The notes under the pieces were generated by a model. It did no database searches. It was not told the DNA's origin and saw only the letters and a list, made by a program, of their open reading frames with translations. From Blastomussa wellsi (Eukaryota; Cnidaria; Anthozoa; Scleractinia; Plerogyridae), in the NCBI GenBank assembly GCA_947652115.1, contig OX393570.1, positions 8,579,935 to 8,643,934 of the forward strand: a stretch of 64,000 nt of DNA, in the 5' to 3' direction. A program made the position numbers and the translations under genes. This document shows, piece after piece, positions 38,001 through 46,000 of the stretch. Within the stretch, counting starts at the first letter, position 1, and each line of letters opens with the position of its first letter.

Positions 38001-39210
38001 TCGCGAGAAGAAGGCAAGTAGACCAGCTAATAAAGACCAAAACAAACTCTTTCGTTCCTCTATCAGAAACCAGGTACCCTAAACCAGACATGGGGATTTA
38101 GTAAGTATGCTGAGAGTCCTGGGCGAAACCTGCGAGGGAGGTGGAGGGGTGAGACGGATGGGAAGGGGGGGGGGGGGGGGAGGGCATGAGGACCCGCATA
38201 TATTTATGGTACTCAATCATATTTTATGGTACTCAACCAAAGATCACACTTACACAAACGTGCATTTCAGCTAAGGGAATTCGATACCTTTGGTGCCTTT
38301 TTTCAACACTCACTGCATGTATATATTAGTTTAACCCTTAGAGGTGGTGTTTCGTGGCGCTAAATCGGTCTGAAATCAGCTAATAAAGCACTTTTCTACA
38401 CAGAAACTAGAGTTTCATGAAGATTAAGTGCCAAAATTTACAAAATTTTACTTTGCTGAATCGTTCTGAATTTTTTCTTGCTCGCTTTCTATTCCTTTTT
38501 CTCGGCCTTTCTTTTCTCACTACCTTCTTCTCTCTACAGCCTTTTTAGCTGCTGGAAAAGTTTCGGTCCGTCCAGATAATTGGTAAACCCTGTATTGTTC
38601 TTTGCTTTACATCACCGGCAAGTTTCACAGGTTCTTACACCGAGGATGAGCCCAAATTAACTCTTACGTGAATCTTAGGGTGCGTTTCTTTAAAAAAATC
38701 CAAGATTGGATTCTAAAATTTGAAAACGGATTTTGTGTTCCTTAAATGAACAGATTAATCCAAGATCACTCGGATCATGGTGCATCAAGGAACCGACGAA
38801 TCCTTGCCCAGAGTGGATTCTTCGGTTCCTTTGATGCACCTTGATCCGAGTGATCTTGGATTAATCTGTTCATTAAAGAAACGCAAAATCCGTTTTCGGA
38901 GTTAAGAATCCAATCTTCGATTTTTTTAAAGAAACGCACCCTTAATGTTCATAGTAAATTATTCTTTTATTGCATTTTTATTATAATCCAATTGTCATTT
39001 TTAACACCGAATGTTGATAGAATGTGTACTGCAATTTGAAAAGCTGAGCTTAGCTTTACAACAGCATCATTATATAAGCTGGATGAATCACCTTCACTTG
39101 ATGTCACAGACACTCATTTTGTGCTACACTATATTTTATAAATTCTCTTTTTTTAGAAAATGGCTGATGCAGAGCAAATGACATCCAGTACCCGGGTGTT
39201 AAGGGAATGA
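15165..39210 (+). CDS. PDE9A: cGMP-specific phosphodiesterase 9A, 18-19 coding exons
   Basis: High-affinity phosphodiesterase that hydrolyses cGMP to 5'-GMP. Exons: 15165-15242, 15732-15802, 16441-16518, 17563-17606, 19082-19136, 19537-19607, 21068-21146, 22912-23005, 23264-23338, 25169-25255, 25466-25537, 27003-27118, 29663-29762, 31416-31472, 32179-32292, 33701-33805, 35716-35844, then 37825 onward. Every junction keeps frame. The N-terminus resembles PDE9A exons of vertebrates ([11 protein letters not shown]). The catalytic domain has HNFRHCFC (general-acid His), the metal motif [33 protein letters not shown] and the [13 protein letters not shown] block with the conserved glutamine. Exon 18 either reads to a stop ending at 38082 (560 residues) or splices at 38013 through a GC donor to 39157-39210 (555 residues). 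The exon 5 donor gtcaaa is weak. Introns hold most repeats listed between 16 and 38 kb. Confidence 0.96.
16185..16405 (+). mobile_element. Diverged copy of the 14.2-kb SINE, in PDE9A intron 2
   Basis: Shares order and wording with 14235-14490 read on the minus strand: tRNA-like head, a body with gagggtttttccttcctcca, and the end tattaaatactaccgtgcc. It ends about 35 bp before PDE9A exon 3, close to the acceptor. Confidence 0.65.
17740..18090. repeat. Dispersed repeat with iterated Cgg/ccggaaa words
   Basis: Several blocks repeat short words such as ggggtgcttaccacttg, ttccatttaacttcaaacc and aaatttccgg. Related wording occurs at 785-860. The region has open frames in several registers but nothing recognisable, so these are taken as repeat shadows. 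In PDE9A intron 4. Confidence 0.5.
18130..18250 (+). repeat. Short direct repeat (about 58-bp period)
   Basis: The phrase cgtgtttccccgcg followed by ttggtactggttg occurs twice (from about 18139 and 18195), with a third partial version between them. No function visible. Confidence 0.55.
18497..18815 (+). mobile_element. Full-length SINE, MetaSINE-like
   Basis: A tRNA-like head (ggcgcagtggcctaatggtt and the B-box ggtccgggttcgag) is followed by a conserved central block, gggcaagacactttactctc and cacccaggtgtataaatggg, then a tail ending ctgatgggccactaggcccg and cttacc repeats. The central block recalls the MetaSINE superfamily of marine invertebrates; that name is from memory and should be checked. 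Other copies in the window: 41716-42015 (very similar), 20690-20890, 28430-28565 and 37360-37452 (partial). All five are on the plus strand. Confidence 0.85.
20690..20890 (+). mobile_element. Diverged, internally shortened SINE copy
   Basis: Retains the B-box region cggtccgggttcgagccctg, tctcacagtgcctctc, and the tail gggataagctcagggctgat with tagactttacctt, but lacks the tataaatgggtaccggc segment. Same family as 18497-18815; in PDE9A intron 6. Confidence 0.75.
21226..21849. mobile_element. Fold-back element with ~200-bp arms
   Basis: Left arm about 21226-21428 and right arm about 21650-21849 are reverse complements with small differences (outer end gctgcaaggctgatactacg). The loop has short hairpins such as gcatggttttgcccatgc. 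Just outside the right arm, catcgttcgcagtcctttgc-like wording recurs (21910) and again at 31978, so a further dispersed repeat abuts it. No coding capacity. In PDE9A intron 7. Confidence 0.75.
22042..22368. mobile_element. MULE-like MITE with perfect 10-bp target duplication
   Basis: The terminal inverted repeats begin cattctcgtccccatagccc and continue for roughly 45 bp with few differences. The flanks are the exact 10-mer cgcgatgtct on both sides (22032-22041 and 22369-22378). Target duplications of 9-11 bp are typical of Mutator-like elements, so I infer a non-autonomous MULE derivative. A second copy with inverted interior is at 55394-55729. In PDE9A intron 7. Confidence 0.85.
23418..23640 (+). 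repeat. Dispersed repeat with gagtcccatatgaaa start, copy 1
   Basis: Shares ordered blocks with 29878-30210: tcccatatgaaa, tttttgacccctaaaaga, atatttcttcgc followed by tgcaaccct, and gagaccttgacggctaa. I recall this family as common in stony corals. It ends in a poly-C tract at about 23645-23666. In PDE9A intron 9. Confidence 0.7.
23890..23954. mobile_element. Tiny 65-bp hairpin MITE with target duplication
   Basis: Arms acaacctcgttcccagggct and its inverse flank a 16-bp loop, and the 7-8 bp word (t)cgaatca flanks both sides (23882-23889 and 23954-23961). An 8-bp duplication would fit hAT-type transposition. A related hairpin is at 51481-51527. Confidence 0.7.
24511..24875. mobile_element. 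MITE with ~80-bp terminal inverted repeats
   Basis: Left end 24511-24590 and right end 24797-24875 are near-perfect reverse complements, starting ttaaggtgactcgatcgg. Loop of about 200 bp without coding capacity. No clear target duplication. In PDE9A intron 9. Confidence 0.8.
25689..26329. mobile_element. Composite inverted-repeat element with nested palindromes
   Basis: The outer ends are inverted: tgcacgaggaacaagtggct at 25689 and agacccttgctcctcgtgca ending at 26329. Next inside are inverted tagaatctaacaaaggga (25741) and ttttgttagattctatccca (26272). Two further palindromes lie within: 25865-25965 (gtgcgaaaccattcatatga) and 26073-26267. The same taacaaagggagtccaa module occurs at 55258-55371. 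This looks like repeated insertion of palindromic elements into one another. In PDE9A intron 11. Confidence 0.6.
26073..26267. mobile_element. 195-bp near-perfect palindrome of Penelope-associated sequence
   Basis: Two inverted half-copies meet at about 26170 (gagcgaatcgctc). Each half contains ccgacgaagggctaacgctc followed by gaaacgtcag, then tttacggtggccaattg and tatcaacccagttgataaaa. I associate this sequence with the long-terminal parts of Penelope-like retroelements. A single diverged half lies at 32640-32780 and a short piece at about 42896-42912. The block also resembles a hammerhead ribozyme core, discussed as a finding. Confidence 0.7.
26473..26600 (-). repeat. tRNA-derived SINE, second copy
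   Basis: On the minus strand ggtcaccggtttgaatcccg (B-box region) and a degraded A-box. Followed by gagatcaatttattgagttc and atattttcccgtg as at 10410-10530. A 22-bp sequence, ggaataaagaagcctga with its lead-in, occurs both before (26441-26462) and after (26909-26930). Confidence 0.65.
28430..28565 (+). mobile_element. 3' fragment of the MetaSINE-like family
   Basis: Begins within the family at cctgcgatgaaccaccatcc and runs to ctcggcctgatgggccacta and the tail. The tRNA-like head and central block are missing. In PDE9A intron 12. Confidence 0.7.
29878..30210 (+). repeat. Dispersed repeat with gactcccatatgaaa start, copy 2
   Basis: Longer version of the repeat at 23418: tcccatatgaaagggtgggg, gaccgatctgggcgtggccc, tttttgacccctaaaagaga, atatttcttcgcgtgcaacc, ctaaacgagaccttcacggc. 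The 141-residue minus-strand open frame here is a shadow of this repeat. It begins about 115 bp after the PDE9A exon 13 donor. Confidence 0.75.
32640..32780 (+). mobile_element. Single diverged half of the Penelope-associated sequence
   Basis: Reads gattcgctccaacgaagggc through tttacggtggccaattcaca, tatcaacccagttgataaaa and cccaccgacgcagaacctac. Matches one half of the 26073-26267 palindrome plus its outer flank (inverted at 26030-26070). In PDE9A intron 15. Confidence 0.65.
34320..35060. repeat. Dispersed fold-back repeat, copy B, interrupted by a second element
   Basis: Shares ordered blocks with 12720-13125: atgcggaatattgtcgatga, gagcaggataattgtttta, caacaaattgtcagagaag, and later cattattcgacaaattgtca. 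The element 34697-34928 sits inside. In PDE9A intron 16. Confidence 0.65.
34697..34928. mobile_element. MITE with ~47-bp terminal inverted repeats, nested in copy B
   Basis: Ends agcgcgacgcgccttagtgt (34697) and its inverse cactgaggcgcgtcgcgct (to 34928), continuing inward through gtggccacccaac and actttttga. The loop includes aaaaaggaggcgggacaact. No coding capacity. Confidence 0.8.
35411..35517. repeat. Near-perfect palindrome before PDE9A exon 17
   Basis: Arms about 35411-35460 and 35466-35517 (cgtaggatacgaagaattct; centre cggccttcggcc) would form a hairpin of about 50 bp. It contains EcoRI and PstI-like words on each arm simply because of symmetry. Confidence 0.75.
36147..37160 (-). mobile_element. 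3' part of a non-LTR retrotransposon with tetranucleotide tail
   Basis: Minus-strand frames 36753-36935 and 36348-36752 encode the C-terminal region of an ORF2 protein. The latter has a cysteine-histidine motif, [18 protein letters not shown], of the kind found after the reverse transcriptase. Upstream frames to about 37150 are broken by stops. After the stop there is a short 3' region ending in a (TATG)n tract, seen on the plus strand as repeated cataca at 36149-36195. The reverse transcriptase core is absent, so the copy is 5'-truncated. It lies in PDE9A intron 17, antisense to the gene. Confidence 0.7.
37360..37452 (+). mobile_element. 3' end fragment of the MetaSINE-like family
   Basis: Contains gccggggtggatgccacc, aaaccgggtaaactccagcc, tgatggaccattaggctcgt and tttacctgttg, matching the tail of 18497-18815. 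Internal part lost. Confidence 0.6.
37480..37680. repeat. Dispersed repeat with homopolymer G and C tracts
   Basis: Starts attggcgtacgtgc and ends ttgcccgtacgct, a short inverted pair. Inside is gcaagagaaatttgggcaag and gcaaatggttcac, shared with 61262-61410. Runs of about 18 G (37503) and about 18 C (37624) may be unstable or assembly-sensitive. It ends 145 bp before PDE9A exon 18. Confidence 0.65.
38678..38941. mobile_element. Harbinger-type palindromic MITE with TTA target duplication
   Basis: A 264-bp near-complete palindrome with ends gggtgcgtttctttaaaaaa and its inverse, flanked by TTA on both sides (38675-38677 and 38942-38944). A three-base TWA duplication and G-rich ends fit PIF/Harbinger. 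The left end of the fragment at 57516 begins gggtgcgttcgatcg after TTA, and the hairpin at 42395-42525 shares gatcatggtgcatcaa. If PDE9A uses its GC-AG intron, this MITE lies inside that intron. Confidence 0.85.
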
Positions 39211-39572
39211 TGGTCATCTCGCTTGAACGTCCGTGGATGGGTATTTGTATATATATACATACAGCTGACATGTGCATGTGTGTAAGTCTCGACCGAGGTC
39301 GTAGGACAGAACAAACGCAACGTGAACTCCGGGAGGTCTGTAATAGCGACTGAGGTCAAGATTCTCCTATGCAGACCGTTTAAGCTCAGTTAATAAGATG
39401 TTTATTATATGGCCAAACAGTAAGCACTTAATGACTGGCCCCAAGGGAAACATCGCGTTTTGTTTCTCCTCAACCCTCAATGTTCCCCGAGGACACGGAC
39501 TGAAACAGGACGCGCTGTCTCTCGAAATGACTGTTCCCAGTTAAAAGTGTTTTGTTATTCCCCTCAACTGAA

Positions 39573-39578
39573 AATAAA
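39573..39578 (+). terminator. Candidate polyadenylation signal for PDE9A
   Basis: AATAAA lies 363 bp after the distal PDE9A stop. Others follow at about 39777 and 39918, so the exact 3' end is not resolved from sequence. Confidence 0.35.
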
Positions 39579-40464
39579 CGCTTTGTTGTCTATAAAATTA
39601 ACCACTAATTTTCCTTCGCCTGAAAACGACATCAGTTATTCACTGAAATTGTTCACACTGCGCCAATAACTAAACTCAGCTAATTAAATTGCTCCTTTGC
39701 CAGTCCAATATTTTCCTAGTATTGGACCGGGTATTGACCCGAATGATCCCGTACGCGATTGCTTATAACAGAAAACGAATAAACTTGGCTTGCAGATTAT
39801 GGAATTTTGTCTGACCAGGACCCTCCGGCGATGAGTGTTTGGTTACAGCCGAGTCCTGTTCTTTCTCGATAGTTTCCGCTGTCCGCTTCTATCTGAAAAA
39901 GTATTTTTCAGTTGTGTAATAAATCTCTTGTTAACCAAGCTTGCTCGAGACCGTACTGGGAGAATATCGGCCCTCGGTCCGTATGCTTATTGTCAAGGCC
40001 TCGGACCAGTACTGCCCTCGCGCTTGCTTAATAAGGTGTATATAAGATCCCATGTTTAAAGAAGCTTCTTCGTGGATGGCGCCTCTTGACAAAACTGTTT
40101 TTTTAGATCGTTTCAACCTTCCTGAATCATAGCATTCCTGATTTATTTTCTCTTTATTTTTTCTCAGGTCTTCTTCCTTAGTAAACTTTGCTGTGACAAA
40201 GGTCCTTTAAAAATTGCTATTTAATCAAGCATGACGTTTCTATGAAATTTTGCTTGTCGCAGCAAAGTTGTTTGTATATAAAGAGCACGTTTTACGTGTA
40301 AAGCCTATTTTAACTATGTAAATTTGTTTTAAAGTGGTACTTGGTACATCAGGTCTTGTGCTCTTTGGTATTCTTTCAGTACAATGAAGAAAGCTGAAAA
40401 AATGTATCATACAAACTCTTGTTTTAGGCCAGTTGATTAAAAAAAAAAAAACACAAATTAGTGC

Positions 40465-40735
40465 AAATTAACGGTCACCGTGATAAGCATGATAAACCTA
40501 CTCATTTTAAGGCAGTTGACGTTTCTTATGCTAAGCAACATACATTTTCGAAAGTAACGAATAAAATTTGTACAACTATTTTTGTTAGCGGGTCTGGAAC
40601 CTATTATGATATAAAAATAGTCGTGCAAAGTTTTACGGTCAATTTTGAAACTGTATGTTGCTTAGCATACGAACGTCAAGTTTAATATTAAAATGCGTTC
40701 ATTTATCGTGTTTATCACCGCTACTTGTGTTATAT
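40465..40735. mobile_element. Fold-back element of ~270 bp
   Basis: Inverted arms: ttgacgtttcttatgctaag (40516) with cttagcatacgaacgtcaag (to 40680), and outside them accgtgataagcatgataaa with tttatcgtgtttatcaccgc. The 74-residue open frame it contains is a shadow. Confidence 0.65.
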
Positions 40736-41219
40736 TTTTAATCAAGCTGAAAACATCAGTGAACAGAACTCCAGGTGCAAATGTCATCCGAATTGGTTAT
40801 CATGATAACACCAAAAATGGTCAGAAAAGAACCATTATCTTTTGAAGTTACAGAAACTTAACAACTATTTGGTGAATTTTTTTTTCTATTTAAGATACAT
40901 TTTTTCCCTGATTAGCAAATAAAAACAGACATATGTACCAATTTTTTAAAAGTCTGTCGAAGAGCTCAAAGCCACCTTAAATTCATAAGTTTACGGTACC
41001 TCAACAAAGCTTTTTTTAAAGTTGTTATAGTTATAAGGTCCAAAAATGTTTAATAAATAGGTTTTAGACGAGGTGTAATAAATCACCCAAAAATGTGGAG
41101 TGTACGGCTTATCCTCGCCATACACATTTGTCTATTTTAATAATTAAAATTATTGTTGGTTGTTTATTTGGTTAATAACATTTTAATTGCCTTTGACCCG
41201 CATGTTGAAATCATATGTC

Positions 41220-41400
41220 TAGTATGACCCTCTGGGCAGTATTCCTTTCATAGTACCGGCTAGAAGGGCAAGAGAACAACAAAAATATCTATTTTTAGCA
41301 CGAAGTTCCTCTGAATTGGTGGAAAACTGAACAGCATAGCCCAAGGTATGACCCTCAAGGCGGTATTACTTTCTCACATAGTATCGACTAGAGGATTGTG
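41220..41400 (+). repeat. Two diverged direct repeat units
   Basis: The phrase gtatgaccctctgggcagta, attcctttcatagtaccggc at 41224 recurs as gtatgaccctcaaggcggta, cacatagtatcgac at 41347. Spacing about 123 bp. No further units are clear. Confidence 0.5.
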
Positions 41401-41715
41401 TTAAATGATCTGCACAGTATCATGACAATCTCCACTTCAACTGTTAATGCATTTCAGTCGTCATTTGTGTAAGTTATTAATTTGGGTTTACGTTAAGCTC
41501 ACATAAAAGAAGGCCTATACTATGAACGCTTTTCAAAGGGACACTGTCACGGAAATTTTTCCTCTTTTTTAGTAAAATTGCCACAAAATCATGACTACGT
41601 TCTTTCACCCATACAGGAAATACTTCTAGAACATAAAGAGACGGATATCAAGCAAATTGTTTAAGAAAGTGGGTGACCGAATAAAATAGTTTTCATCAAT
41701 TTTTCCTAATTATAT

Positions 41716-42015
41716 AGTGCAGTGGCCTAATGTTTAGTGCGCTGGACTCCGGATCGGACGGTCCGGGTTCGAGCCTCTACCCGGGGTACTGCGTTGAGTT
41801 CTTAGGCAAGACACTTTACTCTCACAGTGCCTCTCTTCACCCAGGTGTATAAATGGGTACCGGCGAATTTACTGCTGGGGGGTAACCCTGCGATGGACTA
41901 GCATCCCATCCAGGGGGGGAGTAGAAATATTCTCTGTCGCTTCATGCTACAGAAACCGGGATAAGCTCCGGCCTGATGGGCCACTAGGCCCGACTGCAGA
42001 CTTACCTTTACAAGG
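41716..42015 (+). mobile_element. Full-length MetaSINE-like copy
   Basis: Very similar to 18497-18815 from gtgcagtggcctaatg to the ccactaggcccgactgcaga end, with few substitutions, so these two copies are probably recent. The B-box reads ggtccgggttcgagcc. Confidence 0.85.
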
Positions 42016-42394
42016 ACATAACTTGACTTTTTCAAGTTGATATCTGAAGCTCCTTACGGTTTCTCAGTGATATCACTCTATATACAGCTTCAGTGCACTG
42101 GAATAGTAATTTAACAAAACGTGACCGCTGTTTGTAGGTTTTCTCTGTTTTCGTGACAGTGTTTTCGTGACAGTGTCCCTTTTAAAAAGAAACTCGTGGT
42201 GGTGGATGCCAAATTCGTGTAAGGTAAAGCATTCTTCTCTAGATCTTCTTTCACGCGAACTAGCACTGCACACCATATAATATTTGATTTGCCGAGAATT
42301 TCCAAAAACTATATCCAAATCGGAAAGTCGTTCCAAGAACTTCTCGGCTGTCCTTCTTGACGGTATTTCTTTTAGGAACAACCATTGACGAGGC

Positions 42395-42525
42395 TCCAGA
42401 TCATGGTGCATCAAAGGCGCCGGCGAATCCTTGCTCAGAGTGGATTCGCCGACGCCTTTGATGCACCATGATGCGGATCACTGATCCTGATCCGGATCAC
42501 CCCAAAGGAACGCACTCTAAGACAA
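42395..42525. repeat. Hairpin related to the Harbinger MITE, one end lost
   Basis: Inverted arms catggtgcatcaaaggcgcc and its inverse around gcagagtggat, followed by aggaacgcactct, a degraded form of the aaacgcaccct end at 38935. The left terminal part is missing. Confidence 0.6.
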
Positions 42526-42689
42526 GCACCTAAGTAAGCACCTTGCATGTGTTCGTCGAGGCACAAGAGGAGCACGTAATGAACAATTCCATTAAGCAAT
42601 GTACCATTTCATCAGAACACCAGCTTGAAACAGATAGTTGGCGGTTTTTTTTGTTAATTTCCTTTCAACTGCCATGTTGCTCGAATCCT

Positions 42690-42780
42690 GTAGAGTTTTG
42701 CCCGAAAAATGTCGACAATTTTCGAAACTGGGGGGACTGCAGCCCCCTTCGATCCCCTGCTCGTACGCCTATGAATATAC
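42690..42780 (+). repeat. Dispersed repeat shared with 5540-5680
   Basis: Shares gttttgcccgaaaaatgtcg, aaactgggg, ctgcag and cctgctcgtacgcc with 5565-5640. Just downstream, 42896-42912 (gcccttcgtcgga) is a fragment of the Penelope-associated sequence. Confidence 0.55.
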
Positions 42781-43037
42781 ATTGAAGACGTTTTCTCTTT
42801 TATAATTTCAATGCGTGACCCAATTCGAAAATCTGAAGTATCAACATTCGTTAATATTAACAAAAGTTTATAATAAGGCAAATTAATTGTCATAATCAGC
42901 CCTTCGTCGGAGTTTGCCAAAGAATTAAAACACCATGCTAAAGTAGTAGTTGCATAGCAAATTAAGTCCGCTCCAACCTTACGTTTACAGTTAACTTAAC
43001 AAAAACAGTAGATCCGCCGCTTCCCGCTTGATCACCC

Positions 43038-46000
43038 TCATCGCGAGAAGAAGTTCTTTATAGAGTTCATAGGACCGTTCGCCTTCTTGTTCACCTGAAA
43101 AACTCGCAACTGCCTGACGGCGTCGTGGAAAACAATTTTTACTTTAATATTGGTGGCTGCAGACGTTTCATGGAAAAAGCATTCATATTCGGCAGCAAAC
43201 TCTAACGCCTCCTGTGTGGAAACTGCTCGCGAGTGGCTCAGATCCACTTTGTTCCCGACGAGAACAATGGCGGTTTGTTGGCTTCGCTGTTTCTTCAGTT
43301 CCCGGATGAGCTTGATGAGTTGTTTTGCTGTTTGGAATGTCCGTGGCTCATCTATGGCGTAAACTACGATAAAACCTTCATTCTGGCTGAGATATACAGG
43401 TTCGTGCTAAAAACGAAAAAGAGTAATGTTTGTTGTTTGTGTGGTATTAAAGCTTTCTCCTCCTCCACAGAAAAATTATCTACAGATAGGGAGGAGGGGG
43501 AAGCAAAGAATGGGAGTTTGTGCCATCCTCTACTTGCACAAATCCCATAATACACCTCTTTTACCCCCCAAAATTTTGCATAATCACTGTTTGTAATTTG
43601 TCCTGGGACATGAAGATGTCCCAAGGGAAATCTAAAACAATGCCTATGCAAATGTTTTGGGGGGTAGAAGCGGTGTGTTATGGTATTGTGCAAGTAGAGA
43701 ATGGAAGGACGTCATCAATGCTCTTCTCCCAGGCTCCTCCCTCCCGAATCTAATTACTCTTAGCTGAACGGCCTTCAACATCCTTTATTTTATTAATTAA
43801 TATTTTATTATGTTACAACACAATACTTACAAAACCGCACATCCACGACTACTAATATGATACTTGCACTACCTACAATACAATACTTCTACTACTGGCA
43901 TATCTTACTGGCATATATTACAAGCTACGCTTACGCTTTATACCGAGAAAAGAAAGGAGAAAAAACATAACAAAACAACAAGAGAAAGAGGGTAGACAAT
44001 TAAATCAAAATTTACAAATTTTCCCAGAGGACTAGGATCAAGTGTATAGGAGGTTACAGAAAATCTTCAAGAGGCTCCCATTTATTTTGGTTGAAAGTTT
44101 TGGCCCTTTTTTCCATTGCGTAGATATGTTTCATATAACCTAAAAAATTATTAAGTATTGGTGGAAAAGCTTTTAACTTGCATATCCAAATATAGCATTT
44201 AGCAAGAAGGCAGCAGAAGTTAATTTGAAGTTTATATTTAGATCTATTTGGTTTTAAACCCAGCGCTGTGCCAAGTTGTAACATCGTTTCTCTCTCAAAA
44301 ACTTTTCATGATTGTAGCCATGAGGACAAACTGATCCAGAAGGACTGAGTTTCTAGGCAATCCCAGAACAGGTGTACTAGTTTTTCTGTCTCTCTTTGAC
44401 AGAAGGTGCATTTTTCGCTGTTAACAAGCCCAATTTTGTTCAAAAAGCTATTGGTTGATAATCTTTAAGTGTTGTGCTCTTTGTACATCGGAAAGATAAT
44501 TGGTACGTAGTTTCCCAGTTGATTGTAATGTTAATATCCTCTAACCACTTTTGTTGACTTGAAATAGGTCGTTCACCTTTTTTTGATACCAATTTCTTGT
44601 ATACTAGTCTGTTTGGGTTTGTATTTTCTAAGAGTTTAGCCAAGAAAAGTTCATGCTTAAGTGGAGGTCTCGTATTTGGGGGAATATGTCTTTCCAGAAG
44701 TTTTACAGCAGATATGAGTCCATAGAAAGCTAGGGGTCGGACTTTTAGGGCATATTTATTTTGGAAGGCAGGAAGTGAAAGAAATTTACCATTGTCATCC
44801 ATTAAGTGTTTGACATTTGTTACTCCCTTGGTGTGCCATTGTTTATAAAAAAGAACTGGTTTATTTTCTGTTCTTATCAGGGAGTTGAACCAAGTGCCTC
44901 CATATTTCCTAAGTTCAAAATCAAGAAAAGTTTTCCACCCCCCCTGGTTTTCCGTGTCAAGGTACGTTTGAATCCAAATAGCTTTTAAAGATTTATTAAA
45001 GGAATCTATATCAATCATTTTAAGTCCTCCTTCAGGGTAATCATTAATCATAACATTTCGTTTTATTTTGTCACCTTTATCATTCCATAAAAAAAATGTA
45101 AAAAAGCCCATTTAATTCTTTAATTATTTGCGTGTAAAGGTGAAAAAAATGTATGTCAGTTGTGATGCAACAAGGCTTTTTAGGACTGTAATTTTCCCTA
45201 GCAGACTGAGTGTATCTTCTTTTTCCAAACGGAGAGTCGGAGTCGCAAGCAGCACTAAACTATGCCTAATACGTCAGTAGCCTCTTTGAAAAAGGAAAAT
45301 GACAGCCTCAAGAGTGAAATCGCTGCTCTTAAGCGAAATTTGGAAGAGCTGCAGCAGTCTATCAAACGACAGGATCCGCATGCTTCCAACAATGGCGGCG
45401 AACAAGCCCCCAATAATGGCGGCGAACAACCTACTCGTTTGACTGCGGACGCTGAGACCTTAAGCACGCTGGAATTTTATGGGAAATCATACGATGATTT
45501 ACGAGCAGAATCTGAGAAGAGCCTAAAACAACTCTGGTCACGCCTAAACTTGCTGTCATCCCGAGTCGATCAGATCGGAGATTCGATCGAACAACTGCAG
45601 AGGTACAGTTTCCAGTACAACATTAAAATTATTGGCCTTCCTGAAAGCGAAAGGCAAGAATCCGCCTCTAAAACTGTCTCCCTGTGTGTTGATCTTTTCA
45701 AAGCCGCTGGAATTGAAATTTCAAATCAAGACATTGATATCGCGCATCGTATTCCAACAAGAACCGCCACTTCTGGTCCTCGACCAATTGTCTGCAAATT
45801 CACAAGAAGAATTGTGAAAGAGCAAGTAATGAATTCACGAAATGAAGTTTGTAATGTGTCGGCCGCTTCGATCGGATTACCGTCCAGCAATTCCTTGGAA
45901 AACGTCAGATTATTTGACCACCTTACTCCCCTGCTTCAACAACTCTTGGCTGATTCTAAGAAATTTCAGAAAAGAAATGGCTTCAAGTTCTGCTGGGCCA

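Larger units (their letters stand above)
39211..43037. other. Interval between the convergent PDE9A and GTPase genes
   Basis: Apart from the repeats listed separately (40465, 41220, 41716, 42395, 42690) I see no coding exons. Both genes end into this interval, so their 3' untranslated regions must occupy its two ends. Short open frames have no recognisable family. Confidence 0.5.

Noticed and set aside
42073..42414. 113-residue minus-strand ORF
   Set aside because: No family resemblance; it runs into the Harbinger-like hairpin and intergenic sequence.
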